DNA from: Ascaphus truei
Lineage: Eukaryota > Chordata > Amphibia > Anura > Ascaphidae
DNA: 64,000 nt
Direction of reading: 5' to 3'
Assembly: GCA_036426205.1 (NCBI GenBank)
Contig: CM071574.1
Location: forward strand, 16,024,698-16,088,697
Part shown: in pieces, positions 11,346 through 21,142 of the stretch
Layout: each line of letters begins with the position of its first letter
Position numbering within the stretch: position 1 is the stretch's first letter
Made by a program: the position numbers and the translations under genes
Notes under the pieces: generated by a model
What the model saw: the letters and a program-made list of their open reading frames with translations, nothing else
Databases searched by the model: none
What the model was told of the DNA's origin: nothing

Positions 11346-12031
11346 TGTCATCAGGACAGGCTCTAGCTAGGCACACTGGGAAACAGGGATAGAGTCTGCT
11401 GCCACTCTGTGCTGCGTAGGGACGGACCTAGGGTGGTCAGGGGCTGACGGGATATTGTCAGTTCGCAGGGACAACCTAGGGGCCTGAAAGGAGTGAGGGG
11501 TTTGGAGCGGGGCTATAGCTGACCGAGTCACCTTGAGGCAGTGCTAGTTGGTAGGATGCCAGAAGGGATAGCCTGTTAACTTGGTCAGGAATCCTGGAGG
11601 GGTCTGCGCTAGGCTGACCAAGAGAGGTAGAAGCCCCAAGTACTGCATGGCAGAGCCAGAGTACCTAGCCCATTCCAGACACTCACCGTAGGAAGCACAG
11701 ACTGGGAGGAAGGAGTCACAGCGACATGAGTAGAGAGTGAGCCTAGCCTGAGGTAGTGCAACACTGGGTCAACCTAGATAAGTAACATGTGGTGGTGCAT
11801 CTGAAGCTAATTTATTGTACCGGTGTGGTGGCTGCCCCGCGAGTGGAGCACCATGTACGATTAATGGTACGAGAGAGTGAGACAACCCAAAGAATGGAGG
11901 ATCGCGTGGCGCGAGAACCCAAAATGGCGACCAGAGGCGATAGGGAGGGCACCCGTGGCGTGCACCCCACTGAAGAGAAACAGTCGCCGAGCTATCGTTA
12001 ACCAGTCTGCTCTGGAGCGGAGCGAAGGCTG

Positions 12032-12895
12032 TTGCTGCCCCGTTTTTATCCTGTTTGGGACAGCGAGGGCCACCGTGAAGAGTGTGAGGAAATTGTAATA
12101 ATTGGGGGAGAACCCCGCGAGGAGAGCAAACAAACGGACTTTTTGGGCTTAAAAGTCAACCAAAATGGCGGTTCCCGCTTGCTAGGGACACCGCATGGGA
12201 CAGTCACAGAAAATGTGGCTGGTGCAGGACTTGCAAAAAGCTGGCCGGGAATGGCGCGAACAGCAGAGCCCCGCCCTGATGGGGGGTATGGCGCGAAAGC
12301 TATGGCTGCGCCTGCATGGACAGTGACTCACTCAGCCCCTGTGCTGAGTCAACCGCTTAGTCTATGGGACCCTCCCCTGATTTCTACCAGGGGGAGTGAC
12401 TTTCAACTATGGCCTGTGGGAATGCACCCACTGGGCCCAGGGACTGATATCCAGACGGCGCCACTACAAAAGGTAGTTCCGGCCGTGGAAGAGCCGTGCA
12501 AAAAGGAGGGTTATCTTGCACGGAGGGCGGCTGCCAGGAGAAGGCGGGAACTAGCCGCGGGAAAAGACCCCCACCCTTGTGGGGAAATTGGCGCGAAAAC
12601 GCTAACCGCGCCCACCAGGACTGAGAGAGGTGCGGCCTTAATTAAGGGGCATGATATTCCCCTGTGGGACCCGCCCATAATTGCAACCCCTGGGGGCGGG
12701 TTCCAGCTCTGTCAGAGAAGGGAGGAGCCGAAGCAGGGAGTGGCGGATCCAGCAACTTCCACCAGTCAGTTGCGAGGAACCACTGAGAAGGAGAGACCTG
12801 TACAGGAAGTGGCTCCTGTGCAAAGAATGGCCTGCTCCTCCACTGTGGGCACGATGGTCTCCACCCAGCCCTACTCAGTACCCGGCGGGTGCTAG
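12032..12895 (+). CDS. Element A ORF1, unrecognised protein (287 codons)
   Basis: First long frame of the LTR element. I do not recognise the family. It is rich in Pro, Gly, Arg and Ala. It contains two diverged copies of a roughly 45-residue unit marked by GAK...AP near the front and LWDPPxIxT near the end (about 12285-12415 and 12585-12715). Element B carries one copy of the same unit on the - strand. The frame ends in two adjacent TAG codons at 12893-12898. Just beyond them the same frame continues into the zinc-ribbon ORF, where element B reads straight through. The start is the first ATG in the track of the frame and may not be the true one. Possibly a Gag-like product, but no capsid or nucleocapsid motif is visible. 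Confidence 0.5.
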   Translation: MLPRFYPVWDSEGHREECEEIVIIGGEPREESKQTDFLGLKVNQNGGSRLLGTPHGTVTENVAGAGLAKSWPGMARTAEPRPDGGYGAKAMAAPAWTVTHSAPVLSQPLSLWDPPLISTRGSDFQLWPVGMHPLGPGTDIQTAPLQKVVPAVEEPCKKEGYLARRAAARRRRELAAGKDPHPCGEIGAKTLTAPTRTERGAALIKGHDIPLWDPPIIATPGGGFQLCQRREEPKQGVADPATSTSQLRGTTEKERPVQEVAPVQRMACSSTVGTMVSTQPYSVPGGC

Positions 12896-12919
12896 TAGGA
12901 GGGTGCCAACACCGAGACG

Positions 12920-13756
12920 GTGGTCGGGCTCTGCCTACAATGTGGGCTGCCCGGAGGCACGGTCAACACGGCGGCACGTTGCCCTCATTGCGGGACTTTA
13001 TACCTGTGGCCTATGCCCACATTTATTCCAATCCAGCCTGCTGACCCCCCGGTGGACATGGCAAGGTGCTCCGCCGAGTCCCCGGGCGCGCTATGGATCA
13101 ACCGCGCGAGTCCAGGAGACAAGGGACTGGAGCCGGTCAAGTCGGCTGGGTCAGTGGCAATCGAGGCGGTTGAATCACCCCCTGCAATCGGGGAAAAGAG
13201 ACTTTCACTCCGCTCGGAGACCCCTAAGTCAGGGAAAGGGGATTACTCGGACGAGGACCTCCGTGAGCTGGCGGTGTTAAAAGCGGAGCCAAAAAGGCAG
13301 ACCGGAAGGGCGACACCCCGTGGGGTGAGTGGTGGCCTTGAGAACAGGGCGTCCCCCGCAGATCGGCGAGCCGACAGACGGAGTCCCGCCATCCCAGGAC
13401 CTGATCTAGGAGACGGGAGAGAGACGCCTATACCCCTGCGGGTGGGTAAGCCAAGCAGCCCTATTACTTACTTGGTTGCAGCAGACGGCGAAGCGCTGGA
13501 AGGGCCGCGCCAGGCCCCGAGCGCACGTGGAGTGGCGGCATCACTTCCGGCGGCGACGGCGGAGCAACCGGATGTCGTCGTGGAAGAAGAGATCCCGCAT
13601 GGGGGTCCCACGCAAGATGGCGATGCTTCGGTTCCGGGGAAGACATCCCTTCCGGTGGTGACGGCGGAACCCATGGGGAAGACGCAGCGACGCTTCGGCG
13701 ATTGGGGGAAGGTTCCCAATCACCTCAACGGCTCAGAAGCTGGACGGGCGATCTGA
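12920..13756 (+). CDS. Element A ORF2, zinc-ribbon-like protein (278 codons)
   Basis: Same frame as ORF1, after two stop codons. Its N-terminus has a compact Cys motif: CLQCGLPGG, then about ten residues, then RCPHCG, followed by a WPMPTFIPIQ block. The same motif, with few changes, is encoded by element B at about 18646-18715 on the - strand, so it was conserved while the rest diverged. The CxxC...CxxC spacing suggests a zinc ribbon. The rest is basic and Pro/Arg-rich, likely disordered. It is not a CCHC retroviral knuckle. Function unknown. Confidence 0.5.
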   Translation: MVGLCLQCGLPGGTVNTAARCPHCGTLYLWPMPTFIPIQPADPPVDMARCSAESPGALWINRASPGDKGLEPVKSAGSVAIEAVESPPAIGEKRLSLRSETPKSGKGDYSDEDLRELAVLKAEPKRQTGRATPRGVSGGLENRASPADRRADRRSPAIPGPDLGDGRETPIPLRVGKPSSPITYLVAADGEALEGPRQAPSARGVAASLPAATAEQPDVVVEEEIPHGGPTQDGDASVPGKTSLPVVTAEPMGKTQRRFGDWGKVPNHLNGSEAGRAI

Positions 13757-14796
13757 GGACTGAGGAGGGTGAAGTATCATCCTTTGAAATATCCACGGAC
13801 AGCCGGGAACGGGTCGCAGCCCCGTGGCAATCGCTACCCCGTCCGTATGCCCAACCCCATGCCCTAGCTAAAACCCCTACCCCTGTCACACGGTCCCCGG
13901 GTTCCCCGCCTAGCCTGGAATCAGTGGACATACCCTCAGAAGAGGAGGTGAGACGGACTGGGGAAAGACAGCGCAGTGGCGCTACGGAAGGTATCTCCAG
14001 GGGAGGGGGAGAGTTGGGCAAGGCCGCAGTGGGCCGGTGGTTGCCCCCTGCAGTTCTGGCGCCGGTAAAAAAGGCCCCGGGGTTGTCTAGGTGGTCTGTA
14101 CCGCGATCTGAGCGGTCATCAGGGGTATTTTCCATGGACGATGATAGGGAGTCAGGGAGGTTAAACAGGTTTCGGGAGAACCGTTGGTGGGCCCCACTAT
14201 TTGAAGGGTACTCGGCCTGGATGGACCGCACTCGGTTCCTCATCCGGCGAGAGGATGTAGTGGACTATTGGTGGGCGGTGGGAGAGTTTACCCCAGAACA
14301 GAGGGACAGGGAATTGCAGGAGCGCTGGCTTCAAATAGAGCATAGGGAGATAGAACCTATGGGTCCCAGCATCTTGTCAGACCCCGTGGACCCTGACGAA
14401 CCCCTATCATGGGTGCTACCTGGGAGGGCAGGTAAGGCTGACCTGACTAGGATCAGTAGGGCCGAACGGGCTATAATGGCTCGTTACAAGTCATCCCACG
14501 GGTTGGAGTACCCGTATGTCCCTGAGCCATTAATGGACGAAATAGAGGAGAACAGGGATAGGTGGCTCCGGGAAAGTATTGAGATGTACTTAGTCAGTAA
14601 GGGGAGTGATGTGGTAGGAAAGAAGGCCGAGGAGCGGATAGAGCACCTAATCCGCATATGGGCAATTGGGAGAAATATCCACAAACACAAGGTAACATAT
14701 AGGCCTGAGAGGGGATTACCACGACATTATTCTGTTACCGTTCTAGATATGGGGGGTAGGGAAGTAAAGAAACCGGACCCCTATCACTATTTTTAG
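13702..14796 (+). CDS. Element A ORF3, unrecognised charged protein (364 codons)
   Basis: Overlaps ORF2 by 55 bases in the -1 frame, as gag-pro junctions do, although its product shows no protease, RT or integrase motif. The first 150 residues are low complexity. The second half looks folded: Trp- and Arg-rich helices (for example DVVDYWWAVGEFTPEQRDRE, then IRIWAIGRNIHKHK), ending PYHYF and TAG just before the polypurine tract. In the second tandem copy (about 22570-23650) the same stretch is cut by many single-base indels. An intact 364-codon frame here argues that this copy is either recent or was under selection. Confidence 0.5.
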   Translation: MGEGSQSPQRLRSWTGDLRTEEGEVSSFEISTDSRERVAAPWQSLPRPYAQPHALAKTPTPVTRSPGSPPSLESVDIPSEEEVRRTGERQRSGATEGISRGGGELGKAAVGRWLPPAVLAPVKKAPGLSRWSVPRSERSSGVFSMDDDRESGRLNRFRENRWWAPLFEGYSAWMDRTRFLIRREDVVDYWWAVGEFTPEQRDRELQERWLQIEHREIEPMGPSILSDPVDPDEPLSWVLPGRAGKADLTRISRAERAIMARYKSSHGLEYPYVPEPLMDEIEENRDRWLRESIEMYLVSKGSDVVGKKAEERIEHLIRIWAIGRNIHKHKVTYRPERGLPRHYSVTVLDMGGREVKKPDPYHYF

Positions 14797-14985
14797 GTGG
14801 TACTGTGCATCACGCGGGTCTGTGGCTGCTGGTCGGGGCGGGCTTGGCGGATGACTGTATTCATGTGTACTGCATTATGAGGAAATTTGTGTGATGTTAA
14901 TTATGTTTTCCGTTACAGTGCTTCCTGGAAAGAGGTATACAAATTTAGGTCCCAGCGAGGACGATGGGATTCACCAGGGGGAGAA

Positions 14986-15858
14986 TGTAGCGGTCATGTA
15001 AAATGCCTACAGTCATCTCTCCTGCTGGCACAAGCCTGGTAAGTGTGGGCATGCCAGCAGTAATCATGGAGGTTTTCCCTCACACCCTGGTGGGGTGCCC
15101 TGTGTATGGATGGGACTGGTCACATGCTCTGACTCCATGGTTAGTGATGTCAGAGGTGTGTCAGCCTCAGAAGTTACATAAGGCACAGCACTGTGTCTAA
15201 AAGTTAGTTGCTGGAAAGTACTAGTTCAAGGCTAGTTGCTGGAAAGTACTAGTTCAAGGCTAGTTGCTGGAAAGTACTAGTTCAAGGCTAGTTGCTGGAA
15301 AGTTCTTGCAAGGTTCAGGAAGGAGTTCAGTTCTGCAGAGTGTTAGTTATGTTATAGTAACTCCATGGGAGACTGTGTCCAGGGACCTGGCACAGGGCAG
15401 TGATTCCTGCGGGAATAGTGAATCCCTCATCTAGGTGACATACCTATCAAAGGGGAGCACGGGCGAGATGATCGGCTAAATACACCCCATTGTGGAGGGC
15501 AGCTATGCCCACCGTGACAATAAAGAGGGAGCTGATCAGAGAAACCCCTGTGTGTGAGAGTCCAATGATTACACAGGAGGTTGCACCACCGAGGAGTTCC
15601 TCGTCAGGATCATCCCCATGCGGACGCAGGGACCCTGGTGAGGTGGAGGCGCTGCACTGGAACTAGGTGAGACTCAGCACACTACCTCAGCTGCCTGTCT
15701 GGACGGGTCCTCCCCACACACCATCATGCGGGAGACTCAGGAGTCCTGTAGCCAACAGGTGCACCACCCGACACTACCACACTGTAATGGGGGCCGGTTA
15801 GACCACAGGGGCCAATGTGAGATTGGGTGGGTCAGGCCGGGCCAGAAATACCGTTACA
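14986..15858 (+). repeat. 3' LTR of element A
   Basis: 873 bp, preceded by the purine run AGGGGGAGAA. Carries the same 28-bp tandem units (about 15205-15300). Ends CGTTACA, then the TATA target duplication. Confidence 0.9.
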
Positions 15859-16882
15859 TATACATATCACCACAGGTCTAGATATTGAACTAGGCTCCAA
15901 AGTAATTTCTTAGATCAATTAACTCTTGTATAATATTGCTACTGAATTCAGATATATTCAATAATAATACTCCCCCCACCCCCCCTTATAACCCTCCCCA
16001 GGGCAACTACACATTAATCAGTAAACTAATGGTTTTTGTTAATAATCAAAGGTTTACTTAACTGTTAACAATCTGCACTGGAGACTAAACATACTGGCGA
16101 CACTGATATTATTCTGTATGATATATTTGTATGTTAATTAATTTTGTTCAATAAACAATACATATTAACTTGTTATTATGCTTTTCTTTGTGTGTGTTGG
16201 AAATGTCTGTAGGGCAATACCGTGGGAGCTTACAATAAAGCTAATAATAATGAATTCCCTTCATATTTACCCTATATAAGTTATAAATTACAATATTGTT
16301 CTAAAACCCATTATATAGTCCTTAATCATCAATTAATCTCTATATTGTGCTCTTAGTCTTAGAGTCACTGGGATATTTTGATGGATGTAGCATATTATGT
16401 GGCTGAGTTTTCCTGCGTCCATAGCCATAAATTAGATTGTAAGCTCTTTGGAGCAGGTACTCCTTTTCCTAAATATCACTTTAATGTCTGAAGTAATTCT
16501 TTCCATTAGGTGTTATTTGTATTATTTGTTATTTATATGATTATGTCACGTGTATTACTGCTATGAAGCGCTATGTACATTAATGGCACTATGTAAATAG
16601 AGATATACATACAGTACATACATACATACTTTTGACTATGTACATGTTAAAATCAATTTTGGAGCTCACATCCCATGTAATTGGTGTTAGAGCAATGACA
16701 CCTGACTATTAACAGTATAAACTAGTAAAAGTATAAATGTGCTGAAAATAATGAATACAACCATGACCACATTTTTAAGAGATTTGTGAAACGTTATCTC
16801 TCACAGGACATAAACAAACCAATCTATATATATATATAATAATATATATATATATATATATAATGTATATATATATATTATA
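15859..16882. other. Flank between elements A and B; SINE tail
   Basis: AT-rich flank with no gene. A SINE tail lies at about 16430-16625 ('agattgtaagctctttggag' through 'gaagcgctatgtacattaat'), and a TA microsatellite at about 16826-16882 is the insertion site of element B. The same flank is repeated at about 24690-25700. Confidence 0.7.
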
Positions 16883-18351
16883 TGTAACGGCTGGACCCCC
16901 TTTGTCTGACCCACCCAATCTCACATTGGCCCGTGTGGTCTAACCGGTCCCCATTACAAGGTCGTGTGTGGTGGTGCACCTGCTAGTAACAGGACTCCTG
17001 AGTCTCCCGCTTGGTGTTATAGAGGATGGCAGCAGGACAGGTAGCTGAGGTAGTGGTTACGAGTCCAACTTACTTCATGTGCAGCGCCTCCACCTCATCA
17101 GGATCTATGCTTCCGCAGGGAGATGGTCCTGGTGAGGAACTCCTTCTCGGTGGTGACTGCCACTGCAGAGTAATCTCACACTCACACAGCGGGGGTATCT
17201 TTGAACATGGCATCTTTATTGTGGTTTGGGATGTAGCAGACTGCCCCATGCAGCTGCCGGCTCTAGCCGCACATCTCGTCGTGCTGTCCCTTTGCCAGGT
17301 ACGCCCTCCCGTATTGAAGTGGGATTCCCTTTCTCCTAGGGATATCACCCCTGCGCCAGGTCCCTGGACACAGTGTGGCTTAGACAGACTTGATTGGTCA
17401 CTCTGCTACCGCTAGTTACAGCACTAGGGTCACAAAAGTATTCCTCCAATCCCTTATGCAGGAGCATACATTTTACCAGCTGCTTCACGCAACTGCTGGC
17501 CAACAACAACTAACTGACAGTGCTGTGCCCTTTATACCTCAGGGGGCAGGCGCATCTCTGATGTCACTATCCAGGGACTCAGAGCATACAGCCACTCCCT
17601 TCCTTACACAGGGCACCACACCAGGGTGTGAGGGAAAACCTCCATTACTACTGTTGGCAGGCCTGTACTTACCAGGACTTACTGCCAACAGGGAAGATGT
17701 ACGCAGTCATTATTATGCATGGCTACATACTCCCCCTGGTTAATACCCACCGACCCGGCTGGGACCTAAATTTGGTGTACCTTGCGCCAGGAAACACTGC
17801 AAAAGAACACACAAATAACATGGCAAACATTATCACATTGTCATAATAATGTAAACACATCTCACTCACTGACCAGCAGGGAGCGCTAAAGAAACAGCAG
17901 ACCACTATAATCTGGGACTCAATAATAATGTCCGTTCTTCGGAGCTAGGTTCTATAGACGCCTCTATTGACTCCTCATCAGGCCCACCCGAAGATACCCC
18001 GGACGTACCCTCAGATCGCCCCACTTGGCTCTTACTCTGTGACCAGTGTCCGCCCTCCAAAACTCAGCTCACTATAACTCTCGCTGACCATCGACCCACG
18101 TCGAGAAATCCTCCCTCCACCCTCCGATCCATCATCGGACGTTCCCCAGTCCAGGCTTCCAGTCCGTTCTTGGATAGGACCCCGGGAATCCCCTGACGCC
18201 CCCAAACTAGAAGGGGACCCAAAAGACGGGGTGACGAGGACAGGGGCTTTAACTATGGCCTTGGGGCTAATTTTAGGAGTGGACGGGGTTGAGGGACGGG
18301 ACCGAACGGTAGGTATTGACAGGGTTACGACCTGCTCTCCAGCAATACCTG

Positions 18352-18434
18352 GTAACTACTGTTGGCAGGCCTGTACTTACCAGGACTTACTGCCAACAGG
18401 GAAGATGTACGCAGTCATTATTATGCATGGCTAC
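18352..18434 (-). repeat. LTR fragment inside element B
   Basis: About 80 bases matching the terminal LTR sequence at about 17645-17727 and 20950-21030 ('ggcaggcctgtacttaccag' through GGCTACATAT). It interrupts the element B interior. In the second tandem copy, this is exactly where the sequence jumps to the far flank of B (about 27225). Confidence 0.8.
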
Positions 18435-19706
18435 ATATATATGAGACCGGCGATGGGCTCCTCGGTGATCACCTCTCCGATGGCTGGGTTTCTCCGTCGG
18501 AAGCACCAGAGCTAACTCCGACTCCGCGGGACTTGCACTCTTGTTCCAGAGGGCTCCCGGCTGCTCTTCTATCGGCATCGGGACATTTCCGGTCACTCCC
18601 ACAGCTTGCACCGGTACAAACGTGGTCATGGGCCACATGTACTGCAGTCCACAGTGGGGGCATCGGGCCTCGCTGCCCACGGCTCCGCCCGGCAGTCTGC
18701 ACTGCAGGCAAAGACACGCCACAGTCTCCACACCCTCCACACGGATTACCAGGAAGCCTCCTGGAGCCGAATAAGGGTGAATGGAGATCACCGGACCCTG
18801 GTCCACTTTGTCAGCAGCTTCAGCCATCTTTACCAACGGAGGCACTCGTCTCAGAGGTCTATATTGGTCAATGGCTCTTCGCAACTGAAAGGCATGGGCT
18901 GATGTAGCAACCCTTCCTCCCATCTTCTCTGTCGACATCCGGTGGAACCGCAAACCACTCCCCCTGGTTGAAACTAGGGGGATGTCTCGTAGACTTGTAG
19001 GCTGATCCAGCACAGGTGCGGAGTGAGTCATAGTCCATGAGGGCGCGGCTCCAGCTTTCGCGCCAAACTCCCCATCGGGGTGGAGTTTTCTCGTTGGCGC
19101 CAATCCTGGCCAACAATTAGCAAACTGCAAAGTTGCAAGACTTTCTGCAGCATGCCCATGTGGTGTCCCGGGAACGCGGGAACCGCCATCTTGGTAAGTA
19201 TTGTCTTTTGTTTCATTGAAGGCAGCGTCTGACTGTTTGTTAATTGGGGTATAACAAAGTCCATTTCGTTCCTCCCATCGGATCACACTGTCATGCTCAT
19301 TATTCTCAGGGGTATCATCCCGAGAACAAAAACATGATAAACACGGCGCAGCCACGGCTTTCACGCCATTCCACAACAAACTCACAAAAGTCTCTTCTGT
19401 AGCTTGTTCTTCGTCCACGCACAGTTCATATGCGTGTTCTTCCTCTGACCGCAATCCTGGACCTTCTGCTCTATGCAGATCCTCCATTCTTGTGGTTCTC
19501 TCTCCCTGCCATCCTGGACCTTCTACTCTGTGCAGATCCTCCATTCTGACGGTTCTCTCTCCCTGCCATCCTGGACCTTCTGCTCTGTGCAGATCCTCCA
19601 TTCTGACAGGTCTCTCTTGATCGTTGAACACCGATTTCCTGTACGTGGAGCTCCGCTCTGCGGGGCAGCTACCACATCCGTACAATAAACATGCCTTGTG
19701 CACCAC
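18387..19706 (-). CDS. Element B ORF, zinc-ribbon protein with 19-residue repeats (439 codons)
   Basis: Homologue of element A ORF1+ORF2 in a single frame. Near the N-terminus a 19-residue unit (RMEDLHRAEGPGWQGERT-like) is repeated about three times, from a 57-bp DNA repeat at about 19443-19613. Then come the GAK...AP...T.RGS unit shared with A and the zinc-ribbon motif CLQCRLPGG...RCPHCG (about residue 350, 18646-18715), followed by WPMTTFVPVQ. The C-terminus runs into the misplaced LTR fragment (18352-18434), so the last residues are not native and an ORF3-like part is missing. Function unknown. Confidence 0.5.
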   Translation of the reverse strand: MVHKACLLYGCGSCPAERSSTYRKSVFNDQERPVRMEDLHRAEGPGWQGERTVRMEDLHRVEGPGWQGERTTRMEDLHRAEGPGLRSEEEHAYELCVDEEQATEETFVSLLWNGVKAVAAPCLSCFCSRDDTPENNEHDSVIRWEERNGLCYTPINKQSDAAFNETKDNTYQDGGSRVPGTPHGHAAESLATLQFANCWPGLAPTRKLHPDGEFGAKAGAAPSWTMTHSAPVLDQPTSLRDIPLVSTRGSGLRFHRMSTEKMGGRVATSAHAFQLRRAIDQYRPLRRVPPLVKMAEAADKVDQGPVISIHPYSAPGGFLVIRVEGVETVACLCLQCRLPGGAVGSEARCPHCGLQYMWPMTTFVPVQAVGVTGNVPMPIEEQPGALWNKSASPAESELALVLPTEKPSHRRGDHRGAHRRSHIYVAMHNNDCVHLPCWQ

Positions 19707-21023
19707 CTTGTGTACCTAACGTAGATCTGACTCGTGTTTGCACTACCTCAGGCTAGGCTCACTCTTTCTGTGTCTACTGTTACATGTTCCTCCAGTCTGT
19801 GCTCCTTGGTAAGTGATCTGGAATGGAGACTAGAGTACTCTGGCTCTTCCATGCAGTACCTTGGGCGTCGACCTACTTTTGGCTAGCCTAGTGCGGACCC
19901 GTCCAGAATTCCTGCCCTAAGTTACCAGTTTACCCCTTCAGGCGTCCCCCGCTAGTGCTACCTCAAGGCGACTAGAACAGCAATAGCCCCCTGCTCCAGA
20001 CTCACTAACCCCTAACGGATCCCAAGGCATCTTTGCGGCATGCAGCTCCAGCATCTCCCTGACTACCCCTAGCTCCGTCCCACGCAGCACAAAGTGGCAG
20101 CAGACACTTCCCTGTTTCCTAATGTGTGCCTAGCAAAAGCCTGTCCTGTTAACAGGTCTCTCAGCAGCGCCTCCAATTGTAACGGCTGGACCCCCCTTGT
20201 CTGACCCACCCAATCTCACATTGGCCCGTGTGGTCTAACCGGTCCCCATTACAAGGTCGTGTGTGGTGGTGCACCTGCAAGTAACAGGACTCCTGAGTCT
20301 CCCGCTGGGTGTTATAAGAGGATATCATCAGGACAGGTAGCTGAGGTAGTGGGTACGAGTCCAACTTACTTCACGTGCAGTGCCTCCACCTCATCAGTGT
20401 CTATGCTTCCGCAGGGAGATGGTCCTGGTGAGGAACTCCTTCTTGGTGGTGACCGCCACTGCAGAGTAATCTCACACTCACACAGTGGGGGTTTCTTTGA
20501 ACAAGGCATCTTTATTATATGATTGGATGTAGCAGACTGCCCCATGCAGCTGCCGGCTCTAGCCGCACATCTTTCCGTGCTGTCCCTTTGCCAGGTACGC
20601 CCTCCCGTATTGAAGTGGGATTCCCTTTATCTTAGGGAGATCACCACTGTGCCAGGTCCCTGGACACAGTGTGGCTTAGACAGACTTGATTGGTCACTCT
20701 GCTACCGCTAGTTACAGCACTAGGGTCACAAAAGTATTCCTCCAATCCCTTATGCAGGAAGATACATCCTATCAGATGCTTCTCTGTTTCCTTGCAACAC
20801 TTTACCACAACACTAACAGACATTGTTGTGCCCTTTATACCTCAGGGGGCAGGCGCATCTCTGATGTCACTATCCAGGGACTCAGAGCATACAGCCACTC
20901 CCTTCCTTACACAGGGCACCACACCAGGGTGTGAGGGAAAACCTCCATAACTACTGTTGGCAGGCCTGTACTTACCAGGACTTACTGCCAACAGGGAAGA
21001 TGTATGCAGTCATTATTATGCAT

Positions 21024-21026
21024 GGC

Positions 21027-21084
<58 letters not shown>

Positions 21085-21142
21085 CAGAAAAATATATATA
21101 TGTATGTATGTATATATATATATATATACACACACACACATG
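21024..21142. repeat. (TA)n/(CA)n microsatellite
   Basis: Long TA run with TATG interruptions and a CA end; the right flank of element B. Longer, noisier version at 27226-27422. Confidence 0.9.

Larger units (their letters stand above)
10457..15858 (+). mobile_element. LTR retrotransposon, full length, non-autonomous (element A)
   Basis: Two direct LTRs, 10457-11317 and 14986-15858, both begin TGTAGCGG and end CGTTACA. The 5' LTR is followed by a primer site beginning TTTGGAGGCG. The 3' LTR is preceded by a polypurine tract (about 14976-14985). Flanking TATA on both sides is a 4-bp target duplication. The 3.67-kb interior carries three open frames but nothing I can recognise as reverse transcriptase, RNase H, integrase or protease. 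It would need enzymes from another element (inference). The LTR copies differ mainly by single-base indels. The downstream half of the element, including the 3' LTR, recurs at about 22126-24690. Confidence 0.9.
16883..21030 (-). mobile_element. LTR retrotransposon on minus strand (element B), related to A
   Basis: LTRs are 16883-17727 and 20178-21030. On the + strand each begins TGTAACGGCTGG and ends GGCTACA. Read on the - strand, they align along their length with the element A LTRs, including 'ggaggttttccctcacaccc'. The primer site (complement of 20160-20177, TTGGAGGCGCTGCTG) and the polypurine tract (complement of about 17728-17740) are in the expected places. Flanks are TA repeats, consistent with a TATA duplication. 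The interior is 2.45 kb with one long frame and no recognisable polymerase or integrase. An 80-bp piece of LTR end sits inside it at 18352-18434. Confidence 0.87.

Noticed and set aside
12032..14796. A bacterial-type or defence system in the zinc-ribbon ORFs
   Set aside because: They sit between paired LTRs with primer site and polypurine tract, so they belong to a retroelement.
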